A stretch of 64,000 nt of DNA. It comes from a virus. Shown here in pieces: positions 60,310 through 64,000 of this stretch (within the stretch, counting starts at the first letter, position 1; each line of letters starts with the position of its first letter). A program made the translations under genes and the position numbers. The notes under the pieces were generated by a model. That model was not told the DNA's origin and made no database searches. It worked only from the letters and a program-made list of their open reading frames with translations. The stretch is from the IMG/VR virus record IMGVR_UViG_3300032086_003519, positions 23,213-87,212 of that record; one strand, 5' to 3'.

Positions 60310-60461
60310 TTTTTTAATTCCTTAATTTGTTTTCTTAGTTTAGTAATAGTTTCTTCAAGTTCTCTCTGTTTCTTTAGTTGTCTTTCATATCTGAATTCCC
60401 ATTTTTGTTCCATTCTTGAGAGTTCAGCATCAAACTGATTTTTATACAAGTCTTCACACAT
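60306..60461 (-). CDS. Small coiled-coil protein
   Basis: 51 residues: MCEDLYKNQFDAELSRMEQK then a charged heptad stretch. AGGAG precedes the ATG at 60461. It overlaps the next gene by ATGA. Too short for usual gene cut-offs. Function unknown. Confidence 0.5.
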   Translation of the reverse strand: MCEDLYKNQFDAELSRMEQKWEFRYERQLKKQRELEETITKLRKQIKELKK

Positions 60462-60728
60462 TTATTTTCTCCTGTTCCATTTTTCTCTAGCTTCTGCCCA
60501 GTTTTCACCAGAGCCACCAGCACCACCACAATCTTCACATTCATACCAATAAAGGTCGATGGTCTGCATAGCTTCTGCCTGCGGTTCACCACCACAGAAA
60601 GGGCAAGGCAAAAGTGTGTCTTGTGTGAATTCTACTACATCTATATTGTGTTCGCCACACTTGATACACCAAATTGGCTTATTATCTACATCGACAATTC
60701 TGCCACAGCACTTTAGTAAATATTTCAT
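60462..60728 (-). CDS. Lar-like zinc-ribbon protein
   Basis: 88 residues. LPCPFCGGEPQA and YWYECEDCGGAGG and ENWAEAREKWNRR match the restriction-alleviation (Lar) type zinc ribbon. An N-terminal CCGR and CIKC pair adds more cysteines. If Lar-like, it would reduce cleavage of unmodified phage DNA by type I enzymes. Confidence 0.6.
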   Translation of the reverse strand: MKYLLKCCGRIVDVDNKPIWCIKCGEHNIDVVEFTQDTLLPCPFCGGEPQAEAMQTIDLYWYECEDCGGAGGSGENWAEAREKWNRRK

Positions 60729-61456
60729 TTTACTGGTTCTAATTCAATCTCTCTTATTTTGTCTATCACTGCCAGAATATCTCTGGTCTGTGTCCAGTCT
60801 GCCACATGATATTTCTCATATGCGGCTTCAGCTATAGTGTAATCATTGCCTCCAAGATAACAGTTGTCACCGAAGAATATATTCTTACCCTCAAGGCATC
60901 CGAGAATCTGTGACTTGTCTTTACCTTTGGGATAAATATCTATACTAATCTCTCCACCAATTACCGCATCGACCTCTTCAAAGTTCGATCTAATTATATC
61001 TGCAATGGTTTCACGTTCTAAGTTTTCTTTGTCCCATTCATAATATTCGGCTCGTTGATTATGGGTACAGTCTCTTCCTATAGTAGATATATTAACCATA
61101 CCAACACGCTTCTCAATATTATTATCTGCTGTTCCATACCAACTGCTTTGTTCTATCAGGCCATTGACAACCTTCTCTAGTTGGTCACACATTTCCCAGT
61201 CTGACTCGAAGATAAGTTCGCCTTTGCAAAATAATTGATTGCCAGAGTTCTGGTAAGAGCCATCGACTAGCATCCATAAGTCTTCACCAACCTGTTCGAT
61301 TGTCTTATCTTTATCAGAACCAGTGATGAAGTATACTTTATTACCAGAAGATTGTTGAGTGTTTATCCAAAACTTAAAATACTTTTTGAAGTCTTCAACT
61401 ATCGGCTTTCGTGATGGAGTCAGGGTTCCATCTACATCGAATAAATAATTTATCAT
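60725..61456 (-). CDS. Phosphomannomutase (eukaryotic/HAD type)
   Basis: 243 residues. LFDVDGTLTPSRKPI (6-20) holds the nucleophile D-x-D; STIGRDCT and QRAEYYEWD and GGEISIDIYPKGKDKSQIL follow the PMM2-type cap; FFGDNCYLGGNDYTIAEA is the final HAD motif. It interconverts mannose-6-phosphate and mannose-1-phosphate. With the isomerase at 61650 it supplies GDP-mannose precursors. Confidence 0.8.
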   Translation of the reverse strand: MINYLFDVDGTLTPSRKPIVEDFKKYFKFWINTQQSSGNKVYFITGSDKDKTIEQVGEDLWMLVDGSYQNSGNQLFCKGELIFESDWEMCDQLEKVVNGLIEQSSWYGTADNNIEKRVGMVNISTIGRDCTHNQRAEYYEWDKENLERETIADIIRSNFEEVDAVIGGEISIDIYPKGKDKSQILGCLEGKNIFFGDNCYLGGNDYTIAEAAYEKYHVADWTQTRDILAVIDKIREIELEPVK

Positions 61457-61532
61457 ATGTGGTTCCTTATAAAATTGCGAGATGAAGTATTGAATCTAGA
61501 TCGAATCTAAATAACTAGGTGAATCTCGCTAG

Positions 61533-61604
61533 TGACCTGTACGGGAATCAAACCCGTGTTGCCAGCGTGAAAAGCTGGAGTCCTAACCCCTAGACGAACA
61601 GGCC
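61533..61604 (-). tRNA. tRNA-Glu (UUC)
   Basis: 72 bases. Acceptor GGCCTGT pairs with ACAGGTC; D-arm GTC-loop-GAC; anticodon stem CCAGC with loop TTTTCAC; T-arm ACGGGTTTGATTCCCGT. Anticodon TTC reads GAA and GAG. CCA is not encoded. It may boost Glu codons, abundant in this AT-rich genome. Inverted repeats GCGAGAT...ATCTCGC (downstream) and GAGGATGAC...GTCATCCTC (upstream) flank it. Confidence 0.95.
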
Positions 61605-61649
61605 GTAGAGGATGACCGAAACTTTGCACAATTTCAATCGTCTTAGTAA

Positions 61650-62147
61650 TTAAACTCGTCCGTAGTCATCCTCAATTCTTATAATATCGTCTTCTTGACA
61701 CACACCTGTTTGAATTTCAAGTATAACTAATTCGTTAAGACCTGAAGCTCGAACTCGGTGTGTCTGGTATTTCTTAATATCAAAAGAATCACCAGCGGAA
61801 ATATCAATTCTTTGTCCGTTTAATTCTAAAGTCCCGAAGCCTTCTACTACAAACCAGTGTTCATCTCTCTTGGTATGTAGCTGTAGACTTAATCGCTTAC
61901 CAGAATTAACAACTATCTTTTTTACTTTGATATATTCCTCATCAAGAAGAACTTTGAACGAACCCCAATCTCTATTCTCAAATGACTTATCGCCTGAGAA
62001 CGGATGTAGATTATAAAAGACTCTATCTTCTTTGTCTACCTCTTCCATTATGGGATTATGTTTTCCACATTTTGGACACTGTTGTAGTTTACCATAATTT
62101 TTAGCCGCTGGAGCTATAGTATTACAGCAGTTAAATTTATATTGCAT
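61650..62147 (-). CDS. Mannose-6-phosphate isomerase-like cupin with zinc ribbon
   Basis: 165 residues. CCNTIAPAAKNYGKLQQCPKCG is an N-terminal zinc ribbon, then the type II PMI cupin: NRDWGSFKVL, VNSGKRLSLQLHTKRDEHWFVVEG, GDSFDIKKYQTHRV, and EDDIIRIEDDYGR at the end. The family makes mannose-6-phosphate from fructose-6-phosphate. A ribbon fused to it is unusual. Downstream of a good promoter at 62174 and upstream of tRNA-Glu and the mutase. Confidence 0.85.
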   Translation of the reverse strand: MQYKFNCCNTIAPAAKNYGKLQQCPKCGKHNPIMEEVDKEDRVFYNLHPFSGDKSFENRDWGSFKVLLDEEYIKVKKIVVNSGKRLSLQLHTKRDEHWFVVEGFGTLELNGQRIDISAGDSFDIKKYQTHRVRASGLNELVILEIQTGVCQEDDIIRIEDDYGRV

Positions 62148-62173
62148 ATCTGACTCCTTTATTAACTAAAAAC

Positions 62174-62202
62174 ATTGTATCACAAGATGGGCTAATTTGC
62201 AA
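62174..62202 (-). promoter_or_regulatory. Sigma70-like promoter for sugar-precursor genes
   Basis: TTGCAA (62197-62202), 17 bases, TACAAT (62174-62179) on the minus strand, in TCTTGCAAA context as at 39400 and 56995. It lies just after the stop of the gene at 62206 and before the isomerase. Confidence 0.75.
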
Positions 62203-62205
62203 GAA

Positions 62206-62418
62206 TTATTCTGGAACTTTTCTATTAAGTTCAAATCTATTTGGATCAGCAAGGCCAGAGTCAACCATACTCATGGTTGTGACATACTTGCCTTTGTCAT
62301 CTTCACAGACAACTGTCCCATCTCCTCTATCTTCTACAATCATCTCGGCGTGTGAGCCAAACCAACTTTTTGTAGTAATAGTATTTCCTGTAACATGTCT
62401 TGATCCTCTTCTAGCCAT
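62206..62418 (-). CDS. Small hypothetical protein
   Basis: 70 residues. GSRHVTGNTITTKSWFGSHA and DRGDGTVVCEDDKGKYV suggest a small beta fold. AGGAG is 10 bases before the ATG. It overlaps the gene at 62340 by 79 bases in another frame. Confidence 0.55.
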   Translation of the reverse strand: MARRGSRHVTGNTITTKSWFGSHAEMIVEDRGDGTVVCEDDKGKYVTTMSMVDSGLADPNRFELNRKVPE

Positions 62419-62537
62419 TTTATATTCTCCTTTTCAATCTTCCTTATTTCTCTGTTATATCTTCTGATGTCTCGTCTAGTAAATCTATCTAACTTAAATA
62501 AAGGTAACATAGTAAGTGTAAGTATTACCCAAGCCAT
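62340..62537 (-). CDS. Small protein with N-terminal membrane helix
   Basis: 65 residues: MAWVILTLTMLPLFKL then a basic, charged helix. GGGAG lies 8 bases before the ATG. Its second half overlaps the gene at 62206 by 79 bases in a different frame; both have good ribosome-binding sites, so both may be real. Confidence 0.45.
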   Translation of the reverse strand: MAWVILTLTMLPLFKLDRFTRRDIRRYNREIRKIEKENIKWLEEDQDMLQEILLLQKVGLAHTPR

Positions 62538-62540
62538 AGT

Positions 62541-62834
62541 CTACTCCCTGTAAAATCTTCCTGAGTTATACTGAAACTCAAGTCGTGGTTTTTTGAAGTA
62601 GTATGTTTTCTTCTTTGGTTTGTAGAAGTCTGCCCTGAGTGGAGCAGTAATAATTTCTCCAAGACCAAATGCTGTAGTCTCGATTCCTTCGATGACTTTA
62701 CCACCAGTTTCAATCACAAAACTGCCAGCACTCTTGACATATTCATCCAGCGGGATGAGCCTGAATTGCTCTGCGGCATTTACATTTGATGCCGGAATGA
62801 ATAATAAAACTAAAATTGGTAAAAACTTTTTCAT
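62541..62834 (-). CDS. Secreted hypothetical protein
   Basis: 97 residues. MKKFLPILVLLFIPASNVNA is a signal peptide with a cleavage site after VNA. The mature part is short, aromatic- and lysine-rich (YKPKKKTYYFKKPRLEFQYN). Exported to the periplasm. Function unknown. Confidence 0.6.
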   Translation of the reverse strand: MKKFLPILVLLFIPASNVNAAEQFRLIPLDEYVKSAGSFVIETGGKVIEGIETTAFGLGEIITAPLRADFYKPKKKTYYFKKPRLEFQYNSGRFYRE

Positions 62835-62849
62835 TATAAACCTCCATGT

Positions 62850-63029
62850 CTAAACTAAAAAGTATACTAGAGTGGTTAATAAACCAATCCCAAATAAAAA
62901 TAATCCTAAGTAAATCAGAGCCACAGTAGATTTTGCCTGCGCTCTTTCTAACATCTTCTGCTGAATATCGTTAGGTGTTTTGAATCTGCCCGACGAAAAT
63001 GATTCTTCTCTATCTTCTTCCCAATTCAT
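62850..63029 (-). CDS. Small tail-anchored membrane protein
   Basis: 59 residues: MNWEEDREESFSSGRFKTPN then VALIYLGLFLFGIGLLTTLV at the C-terminus. One membrane helix. The ATG overlaps the end of the gene at 63026. Below usual length cut-offs. Unknown function. Confidence 0.55.
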   Translation of the reverse strand: MNWEEDREESFSSGRFKTPNDIQQKMLERAQAKSTVALIYLGLFLFGIGLLTTLVYFLV

Positions 63030-63223
63030 TCTTGTTCTAAACCTTTGACCTCAAAACCAAACTCTTCGTATGTTTTCCAAGCTGACTCTACAATTTCTTC
63101 TTCGGGTGGAGCAAATCCAATTGGGTTACTCTTTTTGATAACATCTAAAGAAATGCCATCATCATCCATCTTGACAGAAACTGTAATCTTCCCAATATCT
63201 ACACTCAAATATCTATCTTCCAT
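63026..63223 (-). CDS. Small hypothetical protein
   Basis: 65 residues from the ATG at 63223; a TTG at 63244 would overlap the methyltransferase gene. Beta-rich start (MEDRYLSVDIGKITVSV), acidic. Function unknown. Confidence 0.5.
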   Translation of the reverse strand: MEDRYLSVDIGKITVSVKMDDDGISLDVIKKSNPIGFAPPEEEIVESAWKTYEEFGFEVKGLEQE

Positions 63224-63225
63224 AT

Positions 63226-63843
63226 TTAATTCTTCCTTATCCAAAGTTGGTAGTCTTTATGAATTATCGTAAGATCATCATAGAACAGCCCAACAAAATA
63301 ATCTATTGCGATCTTCGTCAAGCCTTTGTTTGCTAATGAGCCTTCCGAATCTGGATACCTGATGCAAAGTAGATAGTCATCTAGTGCCATGATACCTCCA
63401 GACTTGAGAACCCTGAATGAGAGTAGCATGTCCTGTAACACTGCTCTCTCATCGTGGTTCCCATCAACATAGATGAAGTCAAAGTAATCTCTGGGAAACT
63501 TGCCTACATAATCTATTGAGTCACCCTTGATAATCTCAACTTTATCTTTGTGTCCGCTGAGTTTAATATTATTTACAAATGTAGAGAAGGCATCGCCAGT
63601 CCATTTAGCCCAAGCATCAATGCACCAAAGCCTTGAGTCTTGATGCGTCAGGACATTATCAAGCATCCATATTGCTGACATACCTTCGTAAGAACCTATT
63701 TCAAGAAACTTACATGGTTTGTCTTTATAGCAAGAAAGAAACTTGTCAAACTCTCTCACTACTGGCTCGCCGTTATCTTCAGAGAACCAGTCATTTGTAA
63801 AAGTATAATTAGTCAATTCTGCTTTCCTCTTCATATAATTCAT
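63226..63843 (-). CDS. Class I SAM-dependent methyltransferase
   Basis: 205 residues. KFLEIGSYEGMSAIWML (about 45-61) is SAM motif I; LWCIDAW is motif II; YFDFIYVDGNHDE and LKSGGIMALDDYL are motifs IV to VI. The family (Methyltransf_24-like) methylates sugars or small molecules. Next to small early-type genes. Confidence 0.8.
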   Translation of the reverse strand: MNYMKRKAELTNYTFTNDWFSEDNGEPVVREFDKFLSCYKDKPCKFLEIGSYEGMSAIWMLDNVLTHQDSRLWCIDAWAKWTGDAFSTFVNNIKLSGHKDKVEIIKGDSIDYVGKFPRDYFDFIYVDGNHDERAVLQDMLLSFRVLKSGGIMALDDYLLCIRYPDSEGSLANKGLTKIAIDYFVGLFYDDLTIIHKDYQLWIRKN

Positions 63844-64000
63844 TAAGTCTTGTTTCTAATTTTTCTTGAATCATAATAATTTCTGACTCAAGTTCAAGAC
63901 CTGAATACATTAGTTCCTCAAGGTCATACCTATCATAATTGCTCATAAGTAATGACATTGCACGATTAATAATTTCAATTTGATAATCTTTTAGTTCCAT
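63809..64000 (-). CDS. Small helical protein, starts at window edge
   Basis: 63 residues: MELKDYQIEIINRAMSLLMS and later a long charged helix. The ATG is at the last bases of the window, so a start further out is possible. Overlaps the methyltransferase start by 35 bases. Unknown function. Confidence 0.5.
   Translation of the reverse strand: MELKDYQIEIINRAMSLLMSNYDRYDLEELMYSGLELESEIIMIQEKLETRLNELYEEESRID

Noticed and set aside
61605-61672. Inverted repeat GAGGATGAC ... GTCATCCTC near tRNA-Glu as a terminator
   Set aside because: The arms are about 50 bases apart, the outer arm lies inside the coding region of the isomerase, and no T-run follows.
1-64000. CRISPR array or insertion sequence
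   Set aside because: No regularly spaced repeats and no transposase-like reading frame was seen on either strand.
1-64000. Plus-strand open frames as genes
   Set aside because: They lie opposite well-supported minus-strand genes, lack recognised domains, and their composition fits antisense shadows.

Overview
The window looks like a piece of a large tailed double-stranded DNA phage genome. It is AT-rich and very densely packed. Every gene I could support lies on the minus strand, usually with ATGA or TAATG overlaps or gaps of a few bases, so transcription runs from high to low coordinates. Phage hallmarks are rIIA and rIIB, a T4 gp1-like deoxynucleotide kinase, a RecA/UvsX-type recombinase, PhoH, dUTPase, two small sigma factors, virion-type proteins, a PAP2 phosphatase, a phage-encoded tmRNA and one tRNA-Glu. 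Unlike T4, replication uses bacterial-type parts: a split DNA polymerase III alpha, an epsilon-like exonuclease, a DnaB-like helicase and a DnaG-like primase. No terminase, portal or recognisable major capsid gene is inside the window. Three Tat-signal DUF1501 proteins, a family typical of Planctomycetota, hint at a planctomycete-related marine host; this is inference, not proof.

Layout, low to high coordinate. 1-10.2 kb is a run of glycosyltransferases with a GDP-fucose-synthase-like enzyme and a sugar nucleotidyltransferase. 10.2-25.7 kb holds replication, recombination and nucleotide genes: sigma factor, SSB, split Pol III, PD-(D/E)XK nucleases, dNMP kinase, primase, helicase, dUTPase and RecA, together with a group of small membrane proteins. 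25.7-28.1 kb holds an FmdB-type zinc ribbon, a ColD-like PLP enzyme and a GT10 fucosyltransferase. 28.2-35.8 kb holds PhoH, the three DUF1501 proteins and virion-type proteins. 35.8-39.4 kb is a class I ribonucleotide reductase preceded by a strong promoter and a structured RNA ending in a terminator. 39.4-43.7 kb holds structural and small genes and the second sigma factor. 43.8-50.5 kb is a second glycosylation block with a tandem radical-SAM protein, a sulfotransferase, glycosyltransferases and a GT11-like enzyme flanked by direct repeats next to the tmRNA. 51-57 kb holds the PAP2 phosphatase, a deoxyribosyltransferase-like protein, a sugar epimerase and rIIB/rIIA. 57-64 kb is many small genes plus a second SSB, phosphomannomutase, mannose-6-phosphate isomerase, tRNA-Glu and a methyltransferase.

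The genes suggest two coordinated programmes. One is DNA replication with its own nucleotide supply (RNR, dUTPase, dNMP kinase). The other is surface glycan synthesis: mannose-6-phosphate isomerase and phosphomannomutase make mannose-1-phosphate, and fucose-synthase-like and ColD-like enzymes can act on GDP-4-keto-6-deoxymannose. GT10 and GT11 fucosyltransferases and about ten further glycosyltransferases could then transfer the sugars to host or virion glycans. A guanylyltransferase and a GDP-mannose dehydratase are needed to close this pathway and were not seen here.

Regulation is partly visible. Five sigma70-like promoters have good spacing, and three of them share the 9-mer TCTTGCAAA at the -35 region. 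Several intrinsic terminators are also clear. Two short stretches run from a promoter-like element to a terminator with strong internal secondary structure and are candidate small RNAs.
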